From contig NC_013520.1 in the NCBI RefSeq assembly GCF_000024945.1, positions 2,068,143 through 2,132,142 of the forward strand: DNA of 64,000 bases, given 5' to 3'. The first letter of the stretch is position 1. Each line of letters begins with the position of its first letter. Shown piece after piece: positions 31,830 to 41,590 of this stretch. Source of the DNA: Veillonella parvula DSM 2008. GTDB lineage: Bacteria > Bacillota > Negativicutes > Veillonellales > Veillonellaceae. The position numbers and the translations under genes are program-made. The notes beneath the pieces were generated by a model, which was given only the letters and a program-made list of their open reading frames with translations, searched no databases and was not told where the DNA came from.

Positions 31830-33260
31830 TTAGCCTTTAAATTTAGGGGATGTTGGACATGTTTCAGGTGTTACGTCTTTACGAGTACCAAGAACCGCGC
31901 TGCGGTCTGTGTAGTGTGTATGTAAAAGTTCGTGTGCCTTGTGACCCAATGGTTCGCCTAAGAAATCTTTGTACAATGTTTGGATTTCTTCATTTTCATA
32001 GGACGCAACCCATTTATAATTTTCGTCAGCTTCGTAAAGACCGCCGATACGAGCTTCCTTAGTTTTAACTGCTTGTGGCAATTTAGTGCGCGGTTGACCA
32101 CCGCCACCAATACAGCCACCTGGGCACGCCATAACTTCGATGAAGTCGTAGTGTTTACCGCTGTCTTTCAATGCATTCAAGAAGTCACGTGTGTTTTTAC
32201 CACCGTGAACAACGGCAACCGACAATGTTACATCATCACCCAATTGAACAGTCGCCTCTTTTACGCCTTCCATACCGCGAACGTCCTCGAGGTGAGTCAA
32301 CGCATATGGAGGTGGCTCTTTATCAGTGATAAGCTTGTAAGCCGTACGCATCGCCGCTTCCATAACACCGCCAGTGTTACCGAAGATGATAGAGGCCCCA
32401 GTTTCCATACCGATTAAATCATCAAATTTAGAATCTTCAATGGCATTGAAGTCGAGGTTTTCCTCTTGGATCCAACGGATGAACTCACGAGTTGTGATGG
32501 AAATATCTGTATCCATGCCAAGGGAGTCGTCATTGTGGTAACGAGCCGCCGCATTTTCTTCTTCCCGTTTTGTTTCTGCTTTTTTAGCCGTACAAGGGTT
32601 TACAGATACGGATACGATATTACGAGGATCGATGTCTTTTTTCTCTGCAAAGTACGTTTTAATCATGGCCGCTTCCATAGCGATACAAGAACGTGTAGAA
32701 GACAAGTTAGGAATCAATTCAGGGAAATAGATTTCCGCAAAGCGTACCCACGCTGGGCAACAGCTTGTAAACTGAGGAATTTGTCCGCCATTTTTAAGGC
32801 GTTCTACAAGCTCGGATGCTTCCTCCATAATGGTTAAGTCCGCACCAAAGTTAGTATCTACTACATAGTCTGCACCAAGTGCACGCAAGGCACCGACCAT
32901 TTTACCTTCCAAGAATGTACCCGGTTCATAACCAAAGCCTTCACCAATTGCTACACGAACAGCCGGAGCCGTTTGGATTACGACGATTTTTTCAGGATCT
33001 GCAAGGGCTGCTTTTACCTTTTCAAGCTCGGATTTAGCATGCATAGAGTCGAATGGGCATGCTGCCGCACATTGACCGCAATGGATGCATACAGGCACAT
33101 CGCCGTTTGCATCAAGGTCGTAGTAATCAAGTACGCTCATTACATCCGCACAAGCGCGACGGCATAACGTACAGTTTTTACACTTGGAAATGTCGTGATA
33201 AATGGATGGATTGTCTAGTGCAATCGGCACGCGTTTATCGATAAATTCGTATTGAGACAT
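31830..33260 (-). CDS. [FeFe] hydrogenase, monomeric, ferredoxin-type N-terminus
   Basis: A 476-residue enzyme expected to oxidise or evolve H2 with ferredoxin. The N-terminus has two [4Fe-4S] motifs, CKNCTLCRRAC (near residue 28) and CIHCGQCAAACP (near 60). The H-cluster signatures are all present: L1 FTSCCPAWVRFAE near 160, L2 VNPCTAKKAE near 220 (the usual Met before Pro-Cys is Asn) and L3 EVMACPGGCIGGGGQP near 380. The Ala after CCP in L1 differs from the Gly of classical group A enzymes and points to another subgroup. ATG 33260 follows AGGAGGTCCTC. Its maturase gene hydF lies at 47.7-49.1 kb. It fits fermentative H2 metabolism. Confidence 0.95.
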   Translation of the reverse strand: MSQYEFIDKRVPIALDNPSIYHDISKCKNCTLCRRACADVMSVLDYYDLDANGDVPVCIHCGQCAAACPFDSMHAKSELEKVKAALADPEKIVVIQTAPAVRVAIGEGFGYEPGTFLEGKMVGALRALGADYVVDTNFGADLTIMEEASELVERLKNGGQIPQFTSCCPAWVRFAEIYFPELIPNLSSTRSCIAMEAAMIKTYFAEKKDIDPRNIVSVSVNPCTAKKAETKREEENAAARYHNDDSLGMDTDISITTREFIRWIQEENLDFNAIEDSKFDDLIGMETGASIIFGNTGGVMEAAMRTAYKLITDKEPPPYALTHLEDVRGMEGVKEATVQLGDDVTLSVAVVHGGKNTRDFLNALKDSGKHYDFIEVMACPGGCIGGGGQPRTKLPQAVKTKEARIGGLYEADENYKWVASYENEEIQTLYKDFLGEPLGHKAHELLHTHYTDRSAVLGTRKDVTPETCPTSPKFKG

Positions 33261-33477
33261 GAGGACCTCCTCTAACAAACTATAACTACCAAACCTATTG
33301 GGGCGAAATATGCCAAACTACGGAGCACTGCACCCAAGCCATACTTCTGCATCTTACCTATAGTATACGCTATAGTGAAAGTTTATACTATGTAGAATTG
33401 TTACACTTTTGCACAAAATCTCCGAAAAAGTGTAATATAAATCACATTTTACCATGAAACAATAAATAATTCACATA

Positions 33478-33512
33478 AAAAACGCACGCCCTCCATAAGA
33501 GAACGTGCGCAA
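33478..33512 (-). terminator. Hairpin GCGCACG ... CGTGCGTTTTTT
   Basis: A strong stem with a T run in the leftward direction, downstream of the exported-protein gene at 33588-33962. Confidence 0.7.
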
Positions 33513-33587
33513 GTGAAGAGCTTTCACAAAATCATTCAATCCAAACAAGCCTGTACTGATCAAGAGTGTCTCGTCTGTAGGATTCAA

Positions 33588-33962
33588 TTATTTATCGCCC
33601 CAAATAAGTTGGAATACAGCATACGCAGGCGTACCTGGCTCAACTTTACGGCTATCTTTATTAACTTGTTCCTCTTTCACAACATAACCTTGTGGGTTAT
33701 AAAGAGTCACCTTAAGATCCTTAACTTCCCGTTTTTTATGATTGAACTCTTCAGTCACGATGTAGTGGTAACCTTCGTAGTCCATAGCTTTAATGTCCAT
33801 TACCGCTTTTTTATCGTCTTTTTTAACAGAATCATTGTCGATAGACCAAGTAACACCATTGCTATCAGTGCCTACTGTATACCAATTAGCCGCATCAACA
33901 CTACCAATACCGCCGATTAATAATGCGCCTGCTGCCAAAACAGCTGCCAATGTTTTTTTCAT
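33588..33962 (-). CDS. Exported Adhesin_E-like protein (paralogue 1)
   Basis: 124 residues with a cleavable signal (MKKTLAAVLAAGALLIGGIG, cut near VDA-AN). The mature part reads NWYTVGTDSNGVTWSIDND, VKKDDKKAVMDIKAMDYEG, and ends PGTPAYAVFQLIWGDK. This spacing of W-Y, acid-rich loop, S-V-K, then beta strands resembles the surface-adhesin protein E family (PF16747). ATG 33962 has GAGAGGTATTAAT upstream; in-frame codons further upstream lack an SD. The paralogue follows directly upstream. Likely periplasmic or surface located; function uncertain. Confidence 0.6.
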   Translation of the reverse strand: MKKTLAAVLAAGALLIGGIGSVDAANWYTVGTDSNGVTWSIDNDSVKKDDKKAVMDIKAMDYEGYHYIVTEEFNHKKREVKDLKVTLYNPQGYVVKEEQVNKDSRKVEPGTPAYAVFQLIWGDK

Positions 33963-34059
33963 ATTAATACCTCTCAAAGAAAATACAAAAATATACAAAC
34001 TAGTATATAAGGAAAAACTAAATATTGTATGAAAAATAAACCTGCTCAATTATGGGAAA

Positions 34060-34431
34060 TTATTTCCCCCATAGGGCCTGCATAACTTCCGCCCCCATGG
34101 TGTCCGGTTCAATTTTCGTAGGTTTTTGTGTTTCTTTACTGGATAGCAATGCTATACCAGCATTGCTATATACTGTTGTATCAAGTTCTGTCCATGTTTT
34201 TTCTTTGCGATCGATCCGTACTGTGTAGATATATGTAAAGCCTTCTACATTGTTAATTTTAACAAGTACTGTAGCCGCATCATCTGTTTTATATACAGAA
34301 GAGTTGTCAATAAACCATGCCGCATCGTCAGCATCAGCATCGATATAGTACCAGTCAGCAGCACCAGCTTGACCAAAGCCACCTACAAAGAAAACTCCTG
34401 CTGCAAACATAGCAGCTAGCCATTTTTTCAT
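34060..34431 (-). CDS. Exported Adhesin_E-like protein (paralogue 2)
   Basis: 123 residues, signal MKKWLAAMFAAGVFFVGGFG with cleavage near AGA-AD. Mature part DWYYIDADADDAAWFIDNSS, then VYKTDDAATVLVKINNVEGF and an end EPDTMGAEVMQALWGK that aligns with paralogue 1 (EPGTPAYAVFQLIWGDK). ATG 34431 follows GGGGAGTTTAAAA. The two genes are 97 bases apart on the same strand and arose by tandem duplication. Confidence 0.6.
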   Translation of the reverse strand: MKKWLAAMFAAGVFFVGGFGQAGAADWYYIDADADDAAWFIDNSSVYKTDDAATVLVKINNVEGFTYIYTVRIDRKEKTWTELDTTVYSNAGIALLSSKETQKPTKIEPDTMGAEVMQALWGK

Positions 34432-34451
34432 TTTTAAACTCCCCAACACTA

Positions 34452-34476
34452 GAGGCGACCATCTTAGATGGTCGCC
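34452..34476. terminator. Perfect hairpin downstream of gyrA
   Basis: GGCGACCATC TTA GATGGTCGCC. There is no proper T run, so it may be a weak terminator or an mRNA-stabilising stem between gyrA and the paralogue pair. Confidence 0.5.
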
Positions 34477-34509
34477 CATGGTTACTCAATAGTTATATAG
34501 TGTTTTATA

Positions 34510-36978
34510 TTATTCTACTTCTTCTTCGATTTCAGCGCCTGGAATAACAGCAATACTAGCTACCTTATCGCCTTCGTCGAGGTTTTGTGTTTTCACACCA
34601 GAAATAGCTTTGCCTTTCTTCACAGCGATATCGTTCATGTTGAAGCGGATGATTTTGCCTTGCTCAGAAATAAGCATAACTTCATCATCATTATGAACAA
34701 CCTCTACGGCCACTACGTCGCCTGTTTTGTTCGTAATCTTGAAGTTCTTAGAGCCTTTACCACCGCGTTTTTGCAATGTATAAGCTTCCGCATCATTGCG
34801 TTTACCAAAACCTTCTTCAGAGATAGTAAACACTTGTGCTTCACTTTCATCAGTATTAAGAACACCAGCGCCTACAACTACGTCGCCTGCATTCAATTTA
34901 ATGCCACGCACACCGTGAGCCGCCCGTTTCATAAGGCGCACATCATGCTCGCTAAAGCGAATAGCGATACCCAACTTAGTACCAATCAAGATGTCTTGAT
35001 TGCCAGTCGTTACATTAACGGAAATCAAACGATCGCCTTCGTCGAGGTTAATCGCATTGAGGCCAGAACGACGGATATTACGGTATTCTTCAATAGCCGT
35101 ACGTTTGACAACGCCAAATTCAGTGACCATAAATAAATTTACATCTTCATGGACACGTTCAAGGTCGATCATAGTCGTAACGGATTCACCTACAGCGAGT
35201 GGCAATACGTTAACCATAGCGGTACCGCGAGAGTTGCGGGAACCTGCTTCCGGCACTTCGTATGCCTTGAGTCGATATGCACGGCCTGCAGATGTGAAGA
35301 ATAACAATGTATTATGGGTCCGCACATGCATAATTTGCGTTACATAATCGTCTTCCTTCGTCTTCATGCCGATAACGCCAGCGCCGCCTTTATGTTGGTT
35401 GCGATATACATTCGCGTTCATGCGTTTGATGTAACCTTGTTTAGTCAAGGTAATAACCATTTCTTCGTCAGCAATGAGGTCTTCTACATCAAGGTCAGAC
35501 GTATCGATTGTGATTTCAGAACGGCGAGGGTCGCCGTATTTTTTCTTCATATCATCGAGTTCGTCTTTGATGATTTGACGTTGACGCGCTTCGCTACCCA
35601 AGATAGCTTTCAAGTCTTCGATCAATGCCAACAATTCCTTGTATTCCTCTTCGATTTTTTCGCGTTCCAAGCCTGTTAAACGGCGTAAACGCATGTCGAG
35701 GATGGCTACCGCTTGTTTTTCTGAAAGCCCGAATTTTTGCATCAATGCGTTACGTGCGATTTCGTCAGTTTGAGAACTGCGGATTGTAGCGATAACTTCA
35801 TCGATGTGGTCGAGAGCGATCAACAAGCCTTCTAAGATGTGTGCACGCGCTTCGGCTTTGTTGAGCTCGAATTGAGTGCGGCGTACAATTACATCTAGAC
35901 GGTGATCTAAGTAGTAACCCAATACTTCTTTCAAATTCAATACGCGAGGATGACCATCCACGAGGGCCAGCATAATCACGCCGAAAGATTCTTGAAGTTG
36001 AGTGTGTTTATATAGTTTGTTAAGAACGATATCTGGTTGCACATCAGCACGCAATTCAATAACGATGCGCATACCTTGACGGTCAGATTCATCGCGAAGT
36101 GCTGTAATGCCATCGATTACCTTATCACGGCTCAAGTTCGCAATTGTTTCAATTACGCGAGCCTTATTCACTTGGTAAGGAATCTCAGTCACTACGATCT
36201 TATGCTTACCCTTAGACATCTCTTCGATGGTTGCACGAGCACGCATTTTAACGCTACCACGACCTGTGGAATACGCTTTTTTGATGCCTTCTCGGCCCAA
36301 AATGAGCGCTCCAGTCGGGAAGTCTGGCCCTTTAATAGCGGTCATCAATTCATCTACAGTCACATCCGGATTGTCGATGAGCATCGCTAGGCCATTACAT
36401 ACCTCATTGAGATTATGTGGTGGAATGTTTGTTGCCATCCCTACGGCGATACCGCTAGAACCATTGATGAGAAGATTTGGAATCTTCGCTGGCAATACTG
36501 TTGGTTCTTGCAAGCTTTCATCATAGTTCGGCATGAAATCAACAGTTTCCTTGTCGATATCGGCAAGCATTTCCGTTGTAATCTTCGCCATACGTACTTC
36601 GGTATAACGCATCGCAGCGGCACTATCGCCGTCGATGGAACCGAAGTTACCGTGACCGTCAACCAAGAGGTAGCGCGTATTGAAATCTTGCGCCAAACGA
36701 ACCGTCGCATCATAAACGGAGCTATCACCATGTGGATGATACTTACCGAGTACGTCACCGACGATACGAGCGGATTTCTTGTACGGTTTATTTGGCGTCA
36801 TGCCTGTTTCGTGCATCGCGTACAAAATACGGCGATGTACTGGTTTCAAGCCATCGCGCACATCTGGAAGTGCACGCATAACGATTACGGACATTGCATA
36901 ATCGATATACGCGTTCTTCATTTCTTTATCAATCTGAACGGGATGAATATTCCCGTGGGACCATTGTTGGTCTGCCAC
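34510..36978 (-). CDS. gyrA: DNA gyrase subunit A
   Basis: An 822-residue GyrA, the DNA-breaking subunit that introduces negative supercoils. The start is GTG at 36978 after GAGGTGAGATT. The quinolone region reads [17 protein letters not shown], with Ser and Asp at the positions equivalent to E. coli 83 and 87, i.e. the susceptible form. The active-site Tyr is in [14 protein letters not shown] near residue 122. The coiled-coil tower is near 440-490. C-terminal beta-pinwheel blades follow, with the GyrA box QKRGGKG near residue 725, needed for supercoiling and not only relaxation. An acidic tail (EIEEEVE) ends the protein. gyrB is not in the window. Confidence 0.98.
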   Translation of the reverse strand: MADQQWSHGNIHPVQIDKEMKNAYIDYAMSVIVMRALPDVRDGLKPVHRRILYAMHETGMTPNKPYKKSARIVGDVLGKYHPHGDSSVYDATVRLAQDFNTRYLLVDGHGNFGSIDGDSAAAMRYTEVRMAKITTEMLADIDKETVDFMPNYDESLQEPTVLPAKIPNLLINGSSGIAVGMATNIPPHNLNEVCNGLAMLIDNPDVTVDELMTAIKGPDFPTGALILGREGIKKAYSTGRGSVKMRARATIEEMSKGKHKIVVTEIPYQVNKARVIETIANLSRDKVIDGITALRDESDRQGMRIVIELRADVQPDIVLNKLYKHTQLQESFGVIMLALVDGHPRVLNLKEVLGYYLDHRLDVIVRRTQFELNKAEARAHILEGLLIALDHIDEVIATIRSSQTDEIARNALMQKFGLSEKQAVAILDMRLRRLTGLEREKIEEEYKELLALIEDLKAILGSEARQRQIIKDELDDMKKKYGDPRRSEITIDTSDLDVEDLIADEEMVITLTKQGYIKRMNANVYRNQHKGGAGVIGMKTKEDDYVTQIMHVRTHNTLLFFTSAGRAYRLKAYEVPEAGSRNSRGTAMVNVLPLAVGESVTTMIDLERVHEDVNLFMVTEFGVVKRTAIEEYRNIRRSGLNAINLDEGDRLISVNVTTGNQDILIGTKLGIAIRFSEHDVRLMKRAAHGVRGIKLNAGDVVVGAGVLNTDESEAQVFTISEEGFGKRNDAEAYTLQKRGGKGSKNFKITNKTGDVVAVEVVHNDDEVMLISEQGKIIRFNMNDIAVKKGKAISGVKTQNLDEGDKVASIAVIPGAEIEEEVE

Positions 36979-37148
36979 AATCTCACCTCATTTTACTAAC
37001 ACTGATACTAATTCATCATATAATTATAGCATTTTTGCGTATATAACGCTATATTTTGTAAAAGTTCCTTCCCATTACATGGCCCAATTGTACAACTGTT
37101 GCCCAACTGTAATTAATTCTATAAAATATAGTAACCTCTATCTCTTAT

Positions 37149-37955
37149 TTAATGAGCCGCATGTTGTATCATATGATCTAAAATGCTAACAAAGTCTCGT
37201 TCCACAGCCGAAGTGTCATTACCAGTACTACCAATGCCTGTTAGCATAGTTTCTTTCCAATCATTTTTTGCCATAAATCGAAAGGCGATCAAATACTTAG
37301 CTTTTGTTTTGTCCGCTTCTTCTTTTGGTAGATAATAAAAGCCTACGCTTCTATCAGAAGGAGGGTGCAATAACGCTGGGTTGTCTTGCGGTTTATACAA
37401 ACTATATATAGATTTCATAAAGGTTAGAATATCTTTACCCTTTACAGATTCGTCTACAAAGATAATCTCATCATATGTGAATAGAGATATCTTATTAGTA
37501 CCTGCCACACGTGTCGCTTTAGACTTAGCTAACTCCAAGGCTTCCTCGTGCGTCGCCATCCGCATGCCATACTGCTTAGCACGCTCCACTAACGAACCAT
37601 TCAAATGAACTAAATACGCTTGTGAATACGTAAAATTCGCATCATTTTTTCGCTCACCACCAGGGGCCGGCAAGGTTGGCCACTTCACTACAGAATTTGT
37701 GGTAAAGGAAAAACCATTACTTTCATCATAAAACACATACACATTTCGCTGGAATGGCTTCTCCTTCTCTACCACAGACGACTGGAGAACAAGATTCGGA
37801 TGCACAACCGAAAACTCCTTCTCCACACTAGACTTGATATCCTCTGGTGTAGCAGGATCACCATTCTCCGTCGTCCAAATGAAAGAACAACCACTCAACA
37901 CAACACTACAAACACACACCAAAACCAACAACACAAACCTAACAAACAAAGGCAT
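37149..37955 (-). CDS. Lipoprotein of unknown function
   Basis: 268 residues, starting with a lipoprotein signal (LLVLVCVCSVVLSGCSF, Cys near 21). The rest has no domain I can name. Visible are a charged mature N-terminus (TTENGDPATPEDIKSSVEKE), a beta-like middle and YSLYKPQDNPALLHPPSDRS near residue 195. The start is uncertain: ATG 37955 is preceded by GAGAGGTGTGGTTGTGT, but an in-frame TTG two codons upstream has better spacing to GGAGAG. Probably anchored in an outer or inner membrane; not in an operon with gyrA. Confidence 0.5.
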   Translation of the reverse strand: MPLFVRFVLLVLVCVCSVVLSGCSFIWTTENGDPATPEDIKSSVEKEFSVVHPNLVLQSSVVEKEKPFQRNVYVFYDESNGFSFTTNSVVKWPTLPAPGGERKNDANFTYSQAYLVHLNGSLVERAKQYGMRMATHEEALELAKSKATRVAGTNKISLFTYDEIIFVDESVKGKDILTFMKSIYSLYKPQDNPALLHPPSDRSVGFYYLPKEEADKTKAKYLIAFRFMAKNDWKETMLTGIGSTGNDTSAVERDFVSILDHMIQHAAH

Positions 37956-38050
37956 ACACAACCACACCTCTCTCCAAATATTCCATGTGTATCAAATATG
38001 TAGCCACAATTATTGATAAAATCAGCTGATTGTTGATACTCTACTTCACT

Positions 38051-38095
38051 GCCTTTTCCCAATCAGGGGCCTCGCCCCATGCGAAAGGAAAAGGG
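38051..38095. terminator. Nested hairpin at the edge of the palindromic element
   Basis: Outer arms CCTTTTCC ... GGAAAAGG, inner GGGGC CTC GCCCC, then TTTTT. A strong terminator downstream of the sfsA fusion or part of the adjoining element. Confidence 0.6.
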
Positions 38096-38099
38096 TTTT

Positions 38100-38311
38100 T
38101 GTTGTTAATGGTCGAGGCAACTAGTTAATAGAAAACATAGGTATGGATGGGACGAATTCACATTTAACGTTATAAAAAGGGATTCCCTTATTGATGAGCG
38201 ACTTAGCTCGCTTTGGAGCGAAGAGATAAGGGAATCCCTTTTTTAACAATCTAGCATATTTGTATTCGGGCCCCATCCATACTATTTTCGGTTATTCGCC
38301 ATTAACAACAA
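38100..38311. repeat. Long imperfect palindrome (MITE-like) with conserved loop
   Basis: Outer arms TTGTTAATGG ... CCATTAACAA; middle arms GTATGGATGGG ... CCCATCCATAC; central stem GGGATTCCCTTAT ... ATAAGGGAATCCC at 38177-38244. The loop holds GAGCGACTTAGCTCGCTTTG followed by GAGCGA. It occupies the whole gap before the sfsA stop codon. No coding capacity. Confidence 0.65.
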
Positions 38312-39574
38312 TCACTTAACTAGCGCATCCAATCTATTCATACGAAAATCTTCTATCACATTCATAAATTTTTTATTATGTATCGGGTTTTCGCTCATTC
38401 CGAATAGATGGCTGTTGCATTCACAATCGCTGCACCCAAAGTTCGGTACATTCCATTCCGCAATAGCTCGCACCGCATCAGCGAGAGCACATTCTACGTC
38501 AATTTTAGTTAAATCTACATCTGCGCTTTCACGAACAGCCGAGTCATCATCAGAAAATTTACCTTTACGCCGTTCCTGAGCGGAAATTGTCATAGCCTGC
38601 GGCCGTCCACTAGTACGAATCGGCAAACCCGCTATCATTTCGCAGTAACCTCGGAAGTAATCTAAATGCCAGTGCATTTTCTTCCGTTTTCGTTTATGAC
38701 GTTCAATGCGTTTCGTCAAATTTGCCTTCGCAGAACCAACGTACATATAGTAACCAGATTTGAAATGCATCATCCCTTTAGAACCGATTTCGAGATCTAG
38801 ATCGTGATCGAGGTGCATGACCATCACATACACGCCACTATCATGAGCCTCTGTATCGAGGACGCTACTCGGATAGGAACATTCATGTGTCACCGTAGGC
38901 ATGGTGAAAGTTTCATCCCAAGCCACAGCAACGGCTTTCCAATCTAAAAAAGGTGCTACCTCTTTAAAGGTACGGGCAAATTCCAAGTCCGTATGATAAT
39001 CTGGCAAGAACCACTGCGCTTGGTCCCATTGTACGAGGAATAGAACGCCTGTGTGGTAGCCTTCATTTTGCAATTCTTTCAGATGCAATAAATGCTTGCG
39101 ACCCCGTTCTGTAATAGCATCAGGAAACATGGCACCCGTTTTGGAGAACAAAGTACAGGACTTAACCTCTAGTAAGAACTCATCGCCCTTATCATTGGTG
39201 AGGAGCAAGTCAAAGCGAGATGATGTGCCGTGTAGTTTAACCGTATACTCCCGTCTCACTACGCGCCACTCCTCCCAACCAGGGATCAGTTTATTTTCGA
39301 TTAAATGTTGCGCCACATCGTTGCTGTAGTTTGTATCGAGCATGATAACAACGCCATCACGTTCTATACCTATCACGCGGTATTTCGTCTTTGCATCCGG
39401 CTTGTCGTGAGGGACGATGTACATCGTTACCCCCGTAAACAAAAGCTCCCACATGCGACCAGGATTTGGCAAATGAGCGAGTATGCTTTCACCATTCAAA
39501 TCTAAAGTCACCACAAAACGATTCGGGCGACCTATATATGTTGCTTTTAAAATAGTATCGTAAAGGACTTTCAT
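38312..39574 (-). CDS. sfsA: SfsA - DUF123 (GIY-YIG-like) fusion protein
   Basis: 420 residues with two domains. Residues 1-230 are SfsA: GRPNRFVVTLDLNGESILAH, LPNPGRMWELLFTGV near 36, a nuclease-like core SRFDLLLTNDKGDEFLLEVKS near 120 (D...E-x-K), and CTLFSKTGAMFPDAITERG. Residues ~250-420 are DUF123: SGVYVMVMHLD, FKSGYYMYVGSAKANLTKRI near 285, then HKRKRKKMHWHLDYF, and a Cys-rich FGCSDCECNSHLFG. SfsA has a restriction-endonuclease-like fold and possible nucleic-acid binding; DUF123 is related to GIY-YIG nucleases. I chose ATG 39574, after TAGGAGAAACG. The fusion is an uncommon layout and suggests a DNA-processing function. Confidence 0.9.
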   Translation of the reverse strand: MKVLYDTILKATYIGRPNRFVVTLDLNGESILAHLPNPGRMWELLFTGVTMYIVPHDKPDAKTKYRVIGIERDGVVIMLDTNYSNDVAQHLIENKLIPGWEEWRVVRREYTVKLHGTSSRFDLLLTNDKGDEFLLEVKSCTLFSKTGAMFPDAITERGRKHLLHLKELQNEGYHTGVLFLVQWDQAQWFLPDYHTDLEFARTFKEVAPFLDWKAVAVAWDETFTMPTVTHECSYPSSVLDTEAHDSGVYVMVMHLDHDLDLEIGSKGMMHFKSGYYMYVGSAKANLTKRIERHKRKRKKMHWHLDYFRGYCEMIAGLPIRTSGRPQAMTISAQERRKGKFSDDDSAVRESADVDLTKIDVECALADAVRAIAEWNVPNFGCSDCECNSHLFGMSENPIHNKKFMNVIEDFRMNRLDALVK

Positions 39575-39639
39575 CGTTTCTCCTACATCAAAACATTCTA
39601 TGTGTCTATTATACGATATGTTACCCTTGGGTTTCATCT

Positions 39640-39966
39640 ATAAACAGTATCGTATATAATTATAGTTAGTAACAATCAATAATTAATATTAAAAAGTTCT
39701 ATTTTTGTAGCTTGGGTTACATTATTGTTTGTTAAAATGGTTTATACTAAGAGCGTCGGGTCAGTATTCTAAATACCCATACTGATCATTACGTCGGGTT
39801 TTGTTAAGGCATCGCCTAGTTGATCTCATCCCACTTGTCCGTATATATGTGCGAAGCTTTCACAAAACCCTAGGGCGTAAATAATTAATATATAAAGAGT
39901 TTTATAGATTAACTAAGTAGTTTTAGCCACTATTCTCCGCAGAGAGGGCTCGAGAAAGGATTTATC
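39640..39966 (+). promoter_or_regulatory. Long 5' region of the siroheme reductase operon
   Basis: About 320 bases between divergent genes. A TATACT hexamer near 39746 could be a -10, which would give a ~200-nt leader with several short stems (for example GGGTCAGTAT ... ATACTGATC near 39760). I recognise no known riboswitch or T-box consensus. SD GAGAAAGGATTTATC precedes the gene. Confidence 0.35.
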
Positions 39967-40923
39967 ATGGCACAAATTGCAGCAAATTTACAACGCATTA
40001 AAAACGGCCAACGCCGTTATGCAATTACACCTCGCATTCCAGGAGGTTTCATTCAACCTGATCAATTACAAAAATATATCGACGTAGCGAATGAGTTCGG
40101 CGCCGTTCTTAAATTAACTGGCAGCCAACGCATTATGATTACGAATTTGAAAGCAGAAGACGTAGATAAAGCGTGGGAGATGCTTGGCATGGAGCCAGCG
40201 TACACTGTATCTAACCGCGTACGCAGCGTAAAAATCTGCCCAGGTACTACCTTCTGTAAACGCGCTAAACAAGACAGCGTACATCTTGGCATGCAAATCG
40301 AACGCAAGTACTTGTCCCTTGAAATGCCAAGCAAAATGAAAATCGGCGTGTCCGGTTGTCCAAATTCTTGTACTGAAAGCCGCATGAAAGATGTGGGCGT
40401 TATCGGTACTGTAGAAGGTTGGAATGTATACGCTGGCGGTAGCGGCGGCGCGCATCCTCGCATCGGCGACCTCATCGCAGAAGTTAAAACAGAAAAAGAA
40501 GCTCTTGCATTAGTTGATCGAATCATCGCATACTATAAAGAAAACGCACAAATCGAACGCATGGGCGAATTCATCGACCGCATTGGTTTAGAGGCTTTCA
40601 AAGCAGCTGTATTGGGCGACCTTGAAGGGGCTCCAGCTGAAAGCAAGTCCGAAGAACCACCTGTATTCTTACCAGGTCAAGGTAACGATCCTGAAGTGGA
40701 AGCACCACGCCTCGAAGCAGGTGCCCCTATCACTCCAGACACAATTATTCGCGACATCGTTGAAACCTATCCAAATGTTGTACCTGTATTACAAGGTATT
40801 GGTATGGGTTGCCTAGGTTGCCCTTCTGCAACAGCTGAGCCATTATGGCAAGCCGCAGAAATCCACGGTTTTAATGTATACGATTTAGTAGAGAAATTAG
40901 AAACAGCACGAAAAGGAGCTTAA
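39967..40923 (+). CDS. Siroheme [4Fe-4S] nitrite/sulfite reductase-like protein with DUF1858 tail
   Basis: 318 residues. The cofactor site is C-x5-C (ICPGTTFCKRA, Cys 91 and 97) and C-x3-C (SGCPNSCTES, Cys 131 and 135), the standard siroheme/[4Fe-4S] ligand set. The N-terminal ferrodoxin-like half (GGFIQPDQLQKYIDVANEFG) binds siroheme. After a proline/acid-rich linker (about 220-255) comes a DUF1858-type redox domain: TIIRDIVETYPNVVPVL, then GMGCLGCPSATAE, with a CxxC pair. It resembles the small assimilatory-type reductases of anaerobes more than full-length NirA or CysI. The electron donor and substrate cannot be told. It is followed 1 base later by the 221-aa gene. Confidence 0.85.
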   Translation: MAQIAANLQRIKNGQRRYAITPRIPGGFIQPDQLQKYIDVANEFGAVLKLTGSQRIMITNLKAEDVDKAWEMLGMEPAYTVSNRVRSVKICPGTTFCKRAKQDSVHLGMQIERKYLSLEMPSKMKIGVSGCPNSCTESRMKDVGVIGTVEGWNVYAGGSGGAHPRIGDLIAEVKTEKEALALVDRIIAYYKENAQIERMGEFIDRIGLEAFKAAVLGDLEGAPAESKSEEPPVFLPGQGNDPEVEAPRLEAGAPITPDTIIRDIVETYPNVVPVLQGIGMGCLGCPSATAEPLWQAAEIHGFNVYDLVEKLETARKGA

Positions 40924-40924
40924 T

Positions 40925-41590
40925 ATGTCCGCATTCTTAGGTCACATCCATTACTGGTTATATCGCAAAATTCAATTGCTTGTTGAGCGTGAAAATTTGA
41001 TTTTAGAAAAAACTTCTAAAGTTGTTGATGATTTGGCGGAGGAACTACACTCCATCTCCGTAGATACATACGGCGAGCCAATCAATCCAAGCATTCCTTT
41101 GGAAAACATCATTGACCACGGCAATATTCACGGCTGGTTAGCTAACCAAATCAACATTGCTTCCGTTCGCGAAGCGGCTTTCATCAAAGACATGCTCGAC
41201 ACAAATTCTGGCGATGAAGCAGTACACGTAGTAACCGCTATCCTCGATGCCTTTGCAGTACAAGGCCAAGCATGTGGCGTTGTGGCTCAAGACAGCCTTG
41301 AAGAACACACTGCACCTGCGATTTACAATGCGTTACAAAACTTCTACGTAAATGGCATGCCTTGCGATGGTGGTGACCAAGTGGTTTCTGAAAGCCCAGA
41401 AGAATTTACCTGGGTTGGCGACCACAGATTACAAGCAGGCTACTGGCGTACAGCGGGCGTTGACCCTAAATTCATGGCATTAGCCTACCAAACATGGTTT
41501 GAAGCTTTTGTAAAAGCTATCGATCCAGCCTTTGAACTTGTAACAACAGAAGAAAACGGTACACGTTTATATACAATTAAGAAAAAATAA
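40925..41590 (+). CDS. Uncharacterised 221-aa protein, partner of the siroheme reductase
   Basis: I recognise no family. The gene starts one base after the reductase stop (TAATATG) and is certainly co-transcribed. The protein is soluble-looking and mostly helical: a basic N-terminus (HIHYWLYRKIQLLVERENLI), an Asp/Asn/His-containing middle (ENIIDHGNIHGWLANQINIA) and a Cys pair in two places (GQACGV, GMPCDGG). His/Asp-rich helices could bind a metal, but there is no standard motif. A likely role is as an accessory or electron-transfer helper of the reductase. Confidence 0.5.
   Translation: MSAFLGHIHYWLYRKIQLLVERENLILEKTSKVVDDLAEELHSISVDTYGEPINPSIPLENIIDHGNIHGWLANQINIASVREAAFIKDMLDTNSGDEAVHVVTAILDAFAVQGQACGVVAQDSLEEHTAPAIYNALQNFYVNGMPCDGGDQVVSESPEEFTWVGDHRLQAGYWRTAGVDPKFMALAYQTWFEAFVKAIDPAFELVTTEENGTRLYTIKKK

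Noticed and set aside
31980..32417. Plus-strand frames overlapping the hydrogenase, gyrA and other large genes
   Set aside because: Shadows of strongly supported minus-strand genes with full motifs.
39690..39960. Possible T-box or other riboswitch before the siroheme reductase gene
   Set aside because: No T-box or known aptamer consensus seen; only generic short stems.
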